A stretch of 64,000 nucleotides of DNA from assembly GCA_007449985.2 (NCBI GenBank), contig VIIQ02000101.1:286314-350313 (forward strand), written 5' to 3'. A program made the translations under genes and the position numbers. Origin of the DNA: Desmodesmus armatus (lineage: Eukaryota > Chlorophyta > Chlorophyceae > Sphaeropleales > Scenedesmaceae). Shown piece by piece: positions 46,910-57,935 of the stretch. Below the pieces are notes generated by a model that saw only the letters and a list, made by a program, of their open reading frames with translations, was not told where the DNA came from and ran no database searches. The first letter of the stretch is position 1; each line of letters begins with the position of its first letter.

Positions 46910-47036
46910 CATCATCATCATTACACGTGTTTCCGGCCAGGTTCATTGTGCAAGCAGCAAGCTGCAAGCAGCAAATCGACCTTGGTGCAAGACAAGCAAG
47001 ACACCACCAGGCGACCAGTGACCTAGGACACTAGAA
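46910..47036 (+). repeat. Dispersed repeat, copy 2 (copy 1 at 19099-19230)
   Basis: Both copies run from ATCATCATTACACGTG through CGGCCAGGTTCATTG and AGCAGCAAATCGACC to CCAGTGACC.AGGACACTAG with only a few differences. Same orientation, 27 kb apart. There is no coding potential; this is probably a short non-autonomous element. Confidence 0.85.
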
Positions 47037-47611
47037 AGCCTGTGCCAGTTACGGCCACAACGCAGGCATACAAAGGGCATAAAAGCAGCAGCGCTGAAAC
47101 GGGCTGCTGACGACCACCCCAAACATGCTGCTGTGTGGTTTCAAAACCAAACTACTGTAGTGGTATTCCCAAGGACCTGTGGTCAGCAAGTCGCTCGAGC
47201 GCCCCAAGCAAGCACTAGGCGTAGCTGGGTGAGCAGAGCTCTGCAACCCACAACAGTAGCTGTTCGCCAGGTCACCACATCAGCTGCTGTGCAACCACAC
47301 ATTGAAAACCGCCCCAGAAAACCATCCATGTGGCATCCATATGTCCGTGTTGTGGGATAGGGCGGGTGATCCTGTGAGCTGTGTGGCAGACAGCTCGATC
47401 CAAGCCACAGCACTCTCATGCACTACTGCTGCTGCTGCTCCCTGACTATCCACGCAGCTAGGCTGCTCCTTCTCGCCACCTGACGTGGGAACCTTCAAAG
47501 ATACCTTGCCACGGCATCACACCACACCAGATAGCCGCTGCATGTAGACGCATCATCATGTCAATTTCGACAGCAGGTTCATTGTGCACCAACAGCAAAT
47601 CAATATGTTCC

Positions 47612-47680
47612 AGTTTTTTTTGGAAGAAGAAGGTGTGACACACGCAGCTACGCTGCAACGACACCCAGCATTGTGTCGTG
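47612..47680 (-). mobile_element. Retroelement 3' end, minus strand
   Basis: The reverse complement reads ATGCTGGGTGTCGTTGCAGC, then GTAGCTGCGTGTGT..CTTCTTCTTCC, matching 57870-57930, with a TTC tail. Confidence 0.75.
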
Positions 47681-49361
47681 CGCAATTAGCTGACTTGCCG
47701 AGGACATGCACACACATGCATAGCAGCAAGAGTGAGAAGGGCTGGCCCCCACCCCCCCGCGGCGGTGTCATGAAATGCACAAGCCAGAAACCAGAACTGA
47801 TCACGATAGCTGCGCCAAGTACAGGCACGTGCGCATGAGTAGGTATGATGGGCGTGAAGGGACAAATGTGAAGCTGAAGCCGCCTAGGGCATGCAAGACA
47901 ACATGGTACTGCCACTACCACGGCACAAGCATGGCTGTGGGGCAAGAATAAGGCAGAGTGATGCACAGCGTGCAGCACGCTGCACAACGCTCTAAAGAAT
48001 AAGGAATGACACTGCGCAACTGTGCGTTGTGAAGGCACATAGTGCAGTGCTTTGAAGGAATGCAGGAATGCAACCAGGACAAGACAACACAACTGTGCTG
48101 GGACCTGACACAGGTACAGGAATGATTTTTTTTTTAATGAGGCACAGCAGGAAGCTGAAACTGCAACAAGCAGTGGACACAAGACTGGCAGACACACACA
48201 CACACACCGACATCAACGGGCTGAGCACTGCGCTGGCAGTGCTTGCAGCTGCCACTGCAACAGGCAGTGGACTCTCTAAGATTTAACTAACACACTAGAA
48301 CCTAATCCTGGCCAAGCTTGCAGTGCAGTTGGCACCAGTCATGGCAGCGTCACAATGGAACGGCATGCTGACGTACGCTGCTGTGGGAACACAAGCGCGT
48401 CACGGGTGGCTGCAATGTTGAAGATGCACAACCAAAGCCATGCCTGTGTGGCAGTGGAAAGGCCAGAAGGCTGGTTGTGACTTATGATAACCTGTAGGCG
48501 GTGTTGCTGCTGAAGCTGCTGCACCCAGCGTTGAACATCAACTTGAAGAGGCAGGTTGTGAATGACGGCGCCATAAAGCTTGATGCAGGCACATGGGGCA
48601 CCAGCGCCCTGGTGTTGTAGCCCAGATAGTGTAACTGGAAGTAACAGCCATATCGCCGCTTCGTGCGCCAATGCAAGGTGAGCGCTGCCAGCGCTGCCAG
48701 CGTCGGACTGCTGCCGTAGTTGGATGCTGTTGCTGCAGTGTAAGCGCGCTGGGACAGTACCAGAGTAGCTGGGCCAGTAACTTTGCCACCACAACCAATG
48801 GGGTCCACAAATGTATCAACTGCTTGGATATTGAAATTGCGAGGCCATACTCTGCAGGTGAAAAACACAAGGGCCTGCAGGGAACAGGGCAGACTGTGCG
48901 GCAAAGGGAAAGCAAGGAAAGGGTTGGTGTGCACAGGGGACAGTTGCACTCGACAATCAAGCAGACAACAGCTGCATCACACAGGCATCACATGCCGGCT
49001 GACTGCTGATACTACTGCCAAGCCTTGCAAGGCTTGCACAGTGCCGACCCAAACAGTTCAAGTAAAGCTATACCTGACAACTACTAGAACACTACATGAC
49101 TCAAGGCTTGGCCAACTATGGCCCTATTGTTGCTGCCAACAGACAAGGGACTTCAAGAACCAGGCACACTACAACCAGACATACTGCTTGACCCCCCAGC
49201 CGCAAACATCTCACCCCCGTCCCTCAGACTCACACTGATTCACAGTCGGCAGCTGCACGAGGAGCCTGTGTAGTCTGCTGGCCGCGGCAGCTGGCGCAGG
49301 CTAGCTGAGTAACGAAGAAGGGAACGCAGCAGCAGCAGGCGTGCGGCAACAGCGAGATTAG

Positions 49362-49367
49362 AAAAAA
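49362..49367 (-). terminator. Pol III T6 terminator of the permuted tRNA
   Basis: TTTTTT on the minus strand directly after the GGACTG arm that follows the 5' half. Confidence 0.75.
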
Positions 49368-49476
49368 CAGTCCTTCAAGTCAAACGCCTTAGACCGCTCG
49401 GCCATAGCTGCCATGTCATCACGCAGCCAGCAGGATTTGAACCTGCGCGGGAGAACCCATTTGATAGCTTGGACTG
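49362..49476 (-). tRNA. trnS(UGA): Circularly permuted tRNA-Ser(UGA) gene
   Basis: On the minus strand the 3' half (49465-49423: anticodon 3' stem TCAAA, variable arm GGG-TTCT-CCC, T arm GCAGG-TTCAAAT-CCTGC, acceptor TGGCTGC) comes first. About 11 bases follow, then the 5' half (49411-49374: acceptor GCAGCTA, D arm GCC...GGC, anticodon stem TTTGA and loop CTTGAA). Rejoined, the halves give a full serine tRNA: the acceptor pairs in 7 of 7 (one G-T), the anticodon stem in 5 of 5, and the loop is CTTGAAA with anticodon TGA. The B box (GGTTCAAATCC, 49443-49433) precedes the A box (TGGCCGAGCGG, 49404-49394). Six T's (49367-49362) follow the 5' half as a Pol III stop. Flanking CAGTCC (49476-49471) and GGACTG (49373-49368) pair to form a bulge-helix-bulge with 3-base bulges, the fold that tRNA splicing endonuclease cuts. 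Confidence 0.88.
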
Positions 49477-49553
49477 GTTGCTTGTGAAATCTGCAACTTA
49501 GGCTTATATAGTTGCCGAAAAGGCATCAGGGTTTGCAATTAATGTAACACTAC

Positions 49554-50090
49554 TACTACTACTTGCCGCAATCATCCCTAAGCGGGCGCAGGGGCTTGCG
49601 CTCACACAGCAGCCTTTCATTGCATGGCATGTGGTGCTGTCAGGAGGCAACGGTTTGCGGGTAGTTAGGCATTGAGCTTCTGCATGTGGTGACATGTGAG
49701 TTGCTGGCTGCTGTGTGACTTCTATCCTGCTGGCTTGTGAACAGTGCAGCGACTGGTGGTGTCGGTGAAGTTGCCCCCACGTGCGCCCACTGCAACATGT
49801 GGGAGTGTTTTGTGGCTCGCAGCTGTGTGTTCGCTGTTTTCTGTTCCGTCCGCCCTTTCTTGTCGCAACCCTGCAGGTGCGAGAAGCAGTGCCGTTGGCG
49901 CCATTCAGTCCTTCCAGTGTATTATATCTCTGTGTTCGCAATCTGGAAGCACACTGAGTGTGCGTGACAAGCTTTTGATGGTGGGGTTTGTCCGAACGGC
50001 CCCCTTCCGTGCTGGTTGTGTCCATCCGTGGCTGGGTTCAGTTGCAACGTAGTTGCTTGAGAAACCCGTGTAACACCTTCATTCATTCAT
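49554..50090 (+). mobile_element. 5'-truncated LINE copy upstream of the intact element
   Basis: It matches the last 110 bases of ORF2 and the whole 3' UTR of the intact LINE (56163-56690). It is preceded by TGTAAC plus an ACT run, the tail of a still older element (49540-49560), and ends in ATTCATTCAT. TACTTGCCGCA occurs just before it (49560) and just after it (50091), a likely target duplication. Confidence 0.85.
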
Positions 50091-50238
50091 TACTTGCCGC
50101 AGTGCTGCCCCGGCTGGGCGCCAGCCCACCGCCACACCTGGCAGGACAGCAGCAGCCACCCCCAATCAGCCCAACAGGAGGGTAGCAGCAACTGCCAGCA
50201 AGGCTGCCTATACAGCACACAACAGGCAGCAGCGACAG

Positions 50239-51341
50239 ATGCACTCCTTCCCAGGAGTTCTGAAGCTGCTGCTGCCTCCCGAGGCTCTGGCCTCCAGGAA
50301 AGTGGCCCTGGAGGTGCAGAAGCTGATTGACCCAGCAGATGCAGCAGCACGGGCAGCAGCAACACAGCAACTGCAGGACTGCCCATCCGGCCAGGAGGTA
50401 CAGCGCCTGCGGGACACCTGGTCTGCGGCGCAGCCTGCAGGCATGGAGGACCCAGCAGTCGCCGAGGCAGCTGCTGCGGGCATGGCACCGGCAGCGCTGC
50501 GGCCAGTCCTTGAGCGGTTTGCTGCAGCGGGGGAGATGGCCAGCAGCTTTGCTGCCGTCATTGAGCAGCTGGTGAGTAGGGACGGGTGGGAGCTGGGTTG
50601 GAGCCACCCCAGGTTTTTCAGGAAGGATGCTGTGCATGCAGGGCGCAAGGTTGCAGCCATGCACGCGTCCTATCAGTTCATTCTGCACAGCAAGGCAGCC
50701 CTGCAGGGCCTACTGGACCCTCAGACCGGCAAGCTGCAGCTGCCGGGCGGTGGGGAGCAGTACACTCTGCGGTATGACGGGCTGCCAGTCCGGGTCTTCA
50801 GCTTGTGCGGGGTGCGGGGCATTGGGCCGCAGCAGTGGGCCACGGCCATGGACGCAGCCGGCGTCACTGTGCTGGCAGCGGACTGGGCTTTGGATCAGCA
50901 GCAGCGGCAGCTGTGGGATGAGGTGAAGCTGGTGCTGGCAGTCACAGCCAGCGCACCCTCAGCAGTGGAGATGCCCACACCAGACGGCACCAGCAGTTTC
51001 TTCGTGCAGCTGCGGGAGTGCACAGATGCAGCAGACCTCAGTGCTGCCGCCCTGCGCAAGGGAGCCAGCAATGCTATGCAGCGCGAGTGGATTGCGTCCC
51101 GCACCCAACAGCAGCTTGCAGAGCAGCAGGAGCAGCAGCGCCGCCAGCGTCAGCAGCAGGAGCATGACAGGCAACAGCAGGCGGCCGAGCTGGCGGCTCA
51201 GCGCCAGCAGCAGCGGCAGCAGCAGCGGGAGCGCCAGCAGCAGAGGCAGCAGCAGGAGGCCCCAGCCGCTGACGCTGCACAGTCACCCTCGCAGTCAGCT
51301 GGCACTGCACCTGCCTCACAGAAGCGGCCCACACCAGACCT

Positions 51342-51428
<87 letters not shown>

Positions 51429-51951
51429 ACCCTCTGGCCCGATCGGGCAACAGCAGCAGGCCCCGCCTGCAGCCGTGCGCGAGGGCGCGCCAGCTGCCGC
51501 AGCTGCCTCAAGCAGCACCAGCAGCAGCACCAGCAGCAACGCCAACAGCAGCACCTGCGGTACCAAGAAGCGCCCTGTGTCTGAGTGCCGGCGCAAGCTG
51601 GCTCGCCGCCAGGCCGCCGCCTCTGCATCGCAGGCCGGCCCAGCAGCAGGCACCCCAGGTGCACAGCAGCGCGTGACAGCCACAGCTCGGGCGGCAGGGT
51701 CTGAACTGAAGCGGCAGCGCATTGAGCAGTTCAGGCTGGTGCTATCCAAGCAACAGCAGCAGCAAGAGCAGCGCCGCTCGCCCAGAGGTTTGCAGCGCCG
51801 TCAGCAGCAGCAGCAGCAGGACAGCCAGGCCGCACTTCCCTCCATCATCCCAGCGGGCTTCAGCGCCTTGCAGTACGCTGGCACGCCCGCCCCAGAAGGG
51901 GGCTCGCCACAGCTGTGGCCGGCCACCCCCTGGGCCCCCCCTCAGCAGTAA
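50239..51951 (+). CDS. LINE ORF1 protein
   Basis: 570 residues from ATG 50239 to TAA 51949-51951. ORF1 proteins of LINEs bind the element RNA and help form the retrotransposition particle. The first 290 residues are a mostly ordered, Ala/Leu-rich domain without a motif I can name with confidence; a stretch with VKLVLAVTASAP could be RRM-like. Residues 290-390 are Q/R-rich, including an uninterrupted glutamine run of about 25 (51343-51426, CAG repeat), followed by S/T-rich and basic segments (KKRPVSECRRKLARRQ; ELKRQR) able to bind nucleic acid. No CCHC knuckle is visible. The stop codon abuts the ATG of ORF2 (TAAATG), suggesting stop-restart translation of ORF2. Confidence 0.8.
51343..51426 (+). 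repeat. CAG run in LINE ORF1
   Basis: About 28 CAG units encoding glutamine inside ORF1. Seen directly; its length is prone to change and to assembly error. Confidence 0.95.
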
Positions 51952-52491
51952 ATGCGTAGGGCTCCAACCCTGCGCATGGGCTGCCACAATGTCAATGGGC
52001 TGGCAGCCAAGTTAGAGGGCTTGTTGGCTCTCTACAAGGCCCTCGGCTTGGATGTAGTAGTGGCAGCCGATACACACGTCAGCTTCTTGCAGCGCACTCA
52101 CCTAGAGTCACGCCTGCTGGCCAGGGGCTGGCGCAGCTACTGGTGTCTGGCCTACCAGCAGACAGCACAGTTGCGGGCAGGGGTGACAGTACTTATCAAG
52201 GACAGCCTGCTGCGGTCCGGCAAGCTGCAGGTTCGTGCCAGTGGGGCGACACCAGGTCCGTCTTCCCCGGCCACCAATGGCAGGCTGCTCCGCGTGCCGC
52301 TGCGGTGGGGGGGACAGGACTTGGACCTGGTTGGGGTATACTTTCATGCTGCAGAATACCAGCGCAACGTAGACATCATAGAAGGCACCCTGCAGGAGTG
52401 GTGCGCCGCTGCTCCAGGGGGTCGCATGATCGCTTTGGGGGACTGGAACTTTGTGCCCTGCCCTAGCGTTGATCGCGGTTGCGTGCCGTGC

Positions 52492-52526
<35 letters not shown>

Positions 52527-55500
52527 GGGGGCAGGGTCTGGGGAGGAAGGGGACGGGAGCCAGCCGCAACCGTTGCAGCAGCGGGGGCCAGGGGCAGCTG
52601 CCACGCGCGACACAGCCCCTACAGCTGCGTGGCGGCGGTGTGTGCCAAACCTGCGGGACGTCTGGCGGGCCAAGCACCCCCACAAGCGAGCATACACCTA
52701 CTTTCACCCTCGGGGTATCTCGCGGTTGGACAGGGTGTATGTCAGCACAGGGCTGCTGCCACAGGTGGCAGCTGTCCGGCATGCAGATCAGCAACCATCA
52801 ATCAGCGACCACACTCCTGTGGTGGTGCAGCTGCTGCCGTCAAGGCCAGGGGTGTTGGGCCCAGGCCTCCCGAAGCTGCACTTGTCCCTGCAAGGGGACT
52901 CAGAGTGCGAGCAGCAGCTGGCAGACTGGCTGGCGGTAGAGGATGCAGCCATGCCCTCTGACCCGCTAGCTATGGTAGTGGGGTGGTCATCATTCAAGCA
53001 GCGGTTGCGGCTCCAGGTTCAGGCCCTCAACCGGGAAGCCAAAGCCCGGCGGGCCAATCAGGGGTCGGCAGCCCGCAGAAAGGAAGCATGGGGTGCAGTG
53101 CAGGCAGCACGGCAGCGGTTGGCACAGTGCCAGGATGGGGCACAGGTGCAGGCAGCCGTGACCGAACTGCAGGATGCCTCCTCTGGCCTTGCAAGCCTGC
53201 TCACCCAGGAGGAGGAAGTATTGCGGCAGCGTAGGCGGCAGCAGTGGGTGCATCTGGGGGAGCGGCCTAATCCTGTCATGACCAAGATGTTGCGGCCTAG
53301 CCAAGGAGCATCGTTCATTGCTGGGCTGCACGCACCTGGGTCGGGTCATTTGGTGGTGGGTGGGGTGGGGTTGGCCAGCATTGTGGGACGCCGGTATGCA
53401 GAGGTCAGCACAACTCCGCAGGTGCAGCCTGCAGCACAGCAGGCGGTGCTGCAGGCCATGGCACAGCACAGCCAGCGGCTGACGGCCGAGCAAGCTGCTG
53501 AGCTGGGGAGTGCATCGGTGTCAGTTGAGGAGGTAGAGCGGGCCATCCTGCGTACAGCGCCTGGCAAGGCTCCGGGGGTGGACGGTATTCCTGGGGAACT
53601 GTTCAGGCGGTACCGACAGCAGCTTGCCCCCATCCTGGCCAAACTGTACTCGGCCGTTGGGGCAACACAGCAGTGCCCACCGGGGTTTCTTGATGGGGCG
53701 GTCGTGCCAGTGCTGAAACCTGGTGGGGTGCACACCAATGTGGATGCTTATCGCCCCATTCAATTACTTAACTATGATTACCGTCTTATGGCCAAGTTAC
53801 TGGCCAACAGGTTGTTGCAAGTGGCGGGGGTCATGATCGATCCAGCGCAGTGTGCTTTTTTGCAGCATCGGCACATAGGGGATAGTGTGCGGCTGCTGCA
53901 GCTGCTGCCCCAGGTGCTGCGTGCCCGCCACCAAACAGCCATAGCTGCTTTCCTGGACTTCAGGAAGGCTTATGACACTGTGTCAAGGGAGTTTCTGTTT
54001 GCAGCTGGGGAGGCCCTTGGGGTGGGTACCGGGTTTCTGCAGTGGATGAAGCTGCTGTTGACAGACACTCTGACATGTGCAGTTGTCAATGGCTTTCAGA
54101 GCTCTTTCTTTCGGTGTGGTGCTGGGGTTAGGCAGGGCTGCCCTCTGGCACCCCTGATGTACCTGTTTGCAGGGCAGGCGTTGCTCTGCCATCTCAAGCA
54201 GTGTGGCATTGGTATTGATGTCGCAGCCGGCAGGCTTGTCGCCACACAGTATGCGGATGATGTGGAGCCCCTCCTGCCTGGGGAGGCTGATGTTTCTGGC
54301 CTGTTGGAGCATTTGTCGGTGTATGGGGATGCCACAGGCCAGCGGGTGCAGCCACCCAAGTGTCAACTGTTGCCTTTGGGCCAAGCGGTGGTGGATCCTG
54401 CCCCTGTGGCAGGCATGGCGGTGCGTGACACCTGCAAAAGCCTGGGGGTTGTCTTTGGCAGTGTGGGGGTGGTTGGAGTGGATTGGGAGCATCGGCTGAG
54501 CATTGTGCGGGAACGGGTGCAGAAGATCAGCCGCATCCCTGACCTGTCCATGTTTGGCCGGGCTTTCGCGTTCAATGGGTACGCTATCTCCACACTGTTG
54601 TATCATGCACACTTTGCTGGGGCCCTGCCAGCTGAGCATGCCAGGCAACTAATCAAATGGGCCTCTGCCCTTGTTGATGCTGGCCTGGGCCCTGATGATG
54701 ATCAGCGACGGGCACCAGGGGTGCCCAGGGCGTGTATGGAGGCCCACCCTAGGGAGGGAGGTTTGGGTCTGCTGCCAGTGCGGGCCCACCTTCACTCTCG
54801 CCTGGCTTGTGAGGCAGTGCAAGTGTTGGTGGGGGATGCTCGCAAGCCTTGGGTTGCAGTCAGCAGGGAGCTGTTGCAGCACCATGTGCCGGTGGTGCCT
54901 GGTGGGGGTTATTGGGGCTTGGCCTTGTGTGACAAGGGTCGGTTGTTCAGGGACGCTGGGGGCCAGCTGTTGCCAGACCCCTTGCGTGCTTTTGCCCTTG
55001 GCATCAGGGCTCTGCCGTATATTCGCCATGTGGGCGCTAACCCGGTCCAGCCCGGCCCGTGGTGTTACTATGTCCCATTGTGGTCCAATCCGGTGGTGGC
55101 GCAGAGGGAGCAGTGGGACTGGTATGGACAGCAGCGGCAAGTGATGGTGGGGTTGGAGTTTGTGGTGCCTGACTTGTTGGGCCTCACCCAGCTGCAATGT
55201 GCAGGGCAGGCGCTGCATTGGTTGCAGCTGGTTGAGGCTATCTGTTCCATTCCTGACCTGGGGGCAAGGGAGGAGGCATACAGGATGCATGTGTGGGACC
55301 CTGTGTTGCAGCATCGCCCTAGGTATGCTAACATGGTGGTGGCTAGGGAGGAGTTGGCTGTGTTGGTCGCGGCCATCCCTAGTGCGTGGCAGGATGCAGC
55401 ACGTGCAGTGCTGCGGGGTAGGCCATCCGGGCGGCTGCCGGCCGTTTCGGAGGCTCAGCTTACCGCAGCTAGGGACAGGGTGTGTGCTGATCTGGGCTGG

Positions 55501-56271
55501 CATACTCGCAATGGGGATGTGGTGAAGCTTGAGGCCCTCACTGTGTCGCTAGCTACCCAGTGTCAATCCTTGGATGCGCTGTCAGCCATTGCTGACAGGC
55601 ATGCTGCCTTCCGTCAGAGGGTGTTGTCTGTTGATATGCTGCAGCCAATTGTGGGCCAATTGCCCGAGGTCACTCGGGTGCTTCGGCGGTGGTGGAAGCT
55701 GCGTGTGCCTAATGAGCACAAGGAGGCTGCATGGCGGCTCACCCTCGACGCGTTCCCTACGGCCCAGCGCATGCACACAGGCACCTCTTGTGTAGCATGT
55801 GGGGCTGCTGAGCCCGGTGTACAGCACCATTGTTGGGAGTGTCCTGTTGCAGGGGCGGTGCGGGCGGAGATTGAGGGGCAGTTGCGAGCTCACCGGGTGG
55901 GCGACGCCCCCCCTTGGTTGGCTGCTGACCGCGGCCTGCAGTGTGCAGCTTTGTGGATGGGGGTGAAACCTCATCCCCGGTTGCATCATATTGTGTGGGA
56001 CATGGTGTGTCTGGCTGGCATCGGTGCTGTTGACTTCGGCCGCAGAGTGGCGTGGGCTGTGGCAGCAGAAGGTCCTGCGTTGCCTCTGCTGACGGTAGAG
56101 CGCATTGCAGGGCGTGCTGCTGTTGGGGAGTTTTGGCGCGTCTTGGCTGACTTTGCGGTTTCTGCAATCATCCCTAAGCGGGCGCAGGGGCTTGCGCTCA
56201 CACAGCAGCCTTTCATTGCATGGCATGTGGTGCTGTCAGGAGGCAACGGTTTGCGGGTAGTTAGGCATTGA
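51952..56271 (+). CDS. LINE ORF2: APE endonuclease, reverse transcriptase, zinc finger
   Basis: 1,439 residues. Residues 8-300 form an apurinic-endonuclease-like domain: HNVNGLAAKLEGL at the start, GDWNFVP near 163, SDHTPVVVQL near 284. A glutamine run (52492-52527) interrupts it around 181-192, likely a surface loop. Reverse transcriptase: APGKAPGVDGIP near 536, AYRPIQLLNYDYRLMAKLL near 602, AAFLDFRKAYDTV near 665 (first catalytic Asp), GVRQGCPLAPLMYLF near 724, and TQYADDVEPLLP near 764 (catalytic YADD). The C-terminus has a Cys/His cluster CVACGAAEPGVQHHCWEC near 1280, as in zf-RVT domains. All catalytic motifs are present and the frame is intact. It starts at the ATG touching the ORF1 stop. 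Confidence 0.93.
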
Positions 56272-56690
56272 GCTTCTGCATGTGGTGACATGTGAGTTGC
56301 TGGCTGCTGTGTGACTTCTATCCTGCTGGCTTGTGAACAGTGCAGCGACTGGTGGTGTCGGTGAAGTTGCCCCCACGTGCGCCCACTGCAACATGTGGGA
56401 GTGTTTTGTGGCTCGCAGCTGTGTGTTCGCTGTTTTCTGTTCCGTCCGCCCTTTCTTGTCGCAACCCTGCAGGTGCGAGAAGCAGTGCCGTTGGCGCCAT
56501 TCAGTCCTTCCAGTGTATTATATCTCTGTGTTCGCAATCTGGAAGCACACTGAGTGTGCGTGACAAGCTTTTGATGGTGGGGTTTGTCCGAACGGCCCCC
56601 TTCCGTGCTGGTTGTGTCCATCCGTGGCTGGGTTCAGTTGCAACGTAGTTGCTTGAGAAACCCGTGTAACACCTTCATTCATACTACTAC
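56272..56690 (+). other. LINE 3' UTR and tail
   Basis: A non-coding 3' region copied at least 13 times in this window. It contains TTGGCGCC, a conserved GGCTGGGTTCAGTTGCAACG, then TAGTTGC core, and ends CCCGTGTAACACC. TGTAA is both the element's terminal motif and the chlorophyte poly(A) signal. Confidence 0.8.
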
Positions 56691-56907
56691 CCGTAGTGAC
56701 AAGCTTTTGATGGTGGGGTTTGTCCGAACGGCCCCCTTCCGTGCTGGTTGTGTCCATCCGTGGCTGGGTTCAGTTGCAACGTAGTTGCTTGAGAAACCCG
56801 TGTAACACCTTCATTCATATACTACTACCCGTACTGAGTGTGCGTGACAAGCTTTTGATGGTGGGGTTTGTCCGAACGGCCCCCTTCCGTGCTGGTTGTG
56901 TCCATCC
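56691..56907 (+). mobile_element. Two short LINE 3'-end copies
   Basis: Segments starting GTGACAAGCTTTTGATGG (56696) and ACTGAGTGTGCGTGACAAGC (56834) are 5'-truncated LINE ends. The first is complete to TGTAACACC with a tail; the second breaks at 56907 into a different sequence. Repeated at 58615-58826. Confidence 0.85.
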
Positions 56908-57935
56908 GCTTTGTGTCGGTCGGTCTGGCCTGGGCATGCCGTAAAACTGCCTCGCATCAGCACGGCACTGCAACATGTGCCAGGGGCTGTCCCAGCCCAG
57001 CCTCGCTGGTGTGTTTCGCCCTATTATAGTCAGTAGTTATTCCTCTTGTGTCTGTGCCGCGGATCAGGAGGCAGCCTGTGCAGCACGGGCTGAGCTCAGC
57101 CATCGCGATGTGCTGACGTGGGTCTTTCACGTAGGCCGCGCGCTGGGGTTGTTGAGTCGTCCCTTGTTTTTGTTGGTTTCTGTGTTTGTGTTGTGGCTGT
57201 TTCGGACCAGCGTTTGGCCAGCACAGTGGGCTGTCGGACCGGTGGGGCAGTGGCAGTTGACAGCAGTAGCTGGAGAGCTGGAGCTGGAGCTGGAGCAGCA
57301 GCTGGCGTGCAGCATCACGTACAGTGTTGGTTATCTTCACTGTGCCGTGGTTTGGTCGCGTTTACAGCAGCAGCAGCAGCAGCAGCAGCTTTGGCTGGAT
57401 CAGCAGCAGTCCGCTGAGTCAGCAGGCAGGTGCTGGTGTGCAGCAGCAGTGGCAGCAGAACACAGGCAAGGGCCATGCAGTGGCCTTGGGCCTGGTTGTA
57501 GGGGCAGTGTTGCTGGCCTGTGAACGGTGCAGGTGCTTGGGCGCGCTGACTTGGGGCAGCCCGTATACACAGGTGTCGCTCTGACACCCCGGGCACCTGT
57601 CTTGGGGGTGTGTATCGCAGCACAGCTGGAGCCTTTCTTCCACATTGTGTTCGAAGTGGTCGCCCCGGGGGCATGGGGGTGTGTGTTCGGCTTGGTACTG
57701 GTGGAAGCCCTCTTGTCTGTGTGGCTGGCTTTGTGGGGTTGAAGCCTTGCCTGTGGTCCCCTCCTTTCAGACAGTCTCCTTTGCAGACATCTATGGTGGC
57801 GGGTTCTCTCCTTTCCGTGCTGTCTGTTCCCGTCCTTGTAGGTCCTGCAAAGGACTTTGGTTCCCTTCCGATGCTGGGTGTCGTTGCAGCGTAGCTGCGT
57901 GTGTCGCCCTGTAACCCCTTCTTCTTCTTCTTCTT
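56908..57935 (+). mobile_element. 3' part of a second retroelement
   Basis: About 1.03 kb joined directly to a LINE 3'-end fragment at 56907. It has no reverse transcriptase frame; its open frames are short. It ends GCAGCGTAGCTGCGTGTG..CCTGTAACCCC plus a TTC run, the same end type as at 39110 and 47612. It is repeated at 58827-59850. Probably the non-coding 3' part of a LINE or a SINE using its end. Confidence 0.6.

Larger units (their letters stand above)
46752..49361. other. 3' flank / intergenic
   Basis: Contains a 23-bp tandem repeat (46772-46830), the second copy of a 130-bp dispersed repeat (46910-47036) and a minus-strand retroelement 3' end (47612-47680). Minus frames at 48339-48949 look somewhat protein-like but shift frame twice without splice sites. 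No gene is supported. Confidence 0.35.
50091..56690 (+). mobile_element. Intact two-ORF LINE retrotransposon
   Basis: About 6.6 kb: a 5' UTR of 150 bases, ORF1, ORF2 with endonuclease and reverse transcriptase, and a 420-base 3' UTR ending TGTAACACC plus an ATTC-type tail. Both ORFs are open, so the copy is young and possibly active. The APE endonuclease and two-ORF plan fit the L1-type LINEs of green algae, including Zepp-like elements; the exact clade is not settled here. Confidence 0.85.

Noticed and set aside
48339..48949. Minus-strand frames resembling a protein
   Set aside because: Three overlapping frames each look partly plausible, with no start, splice sites or motif.
49362..49476. 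An ordinary tRNA gene with an intron, or two unrelated tRNA halves
   Set aside because: The 3' half lies upstream of the 5' half and the poly-T stop follows the 5' half; the halves pair perfectly with each other, which two random fragments would not.
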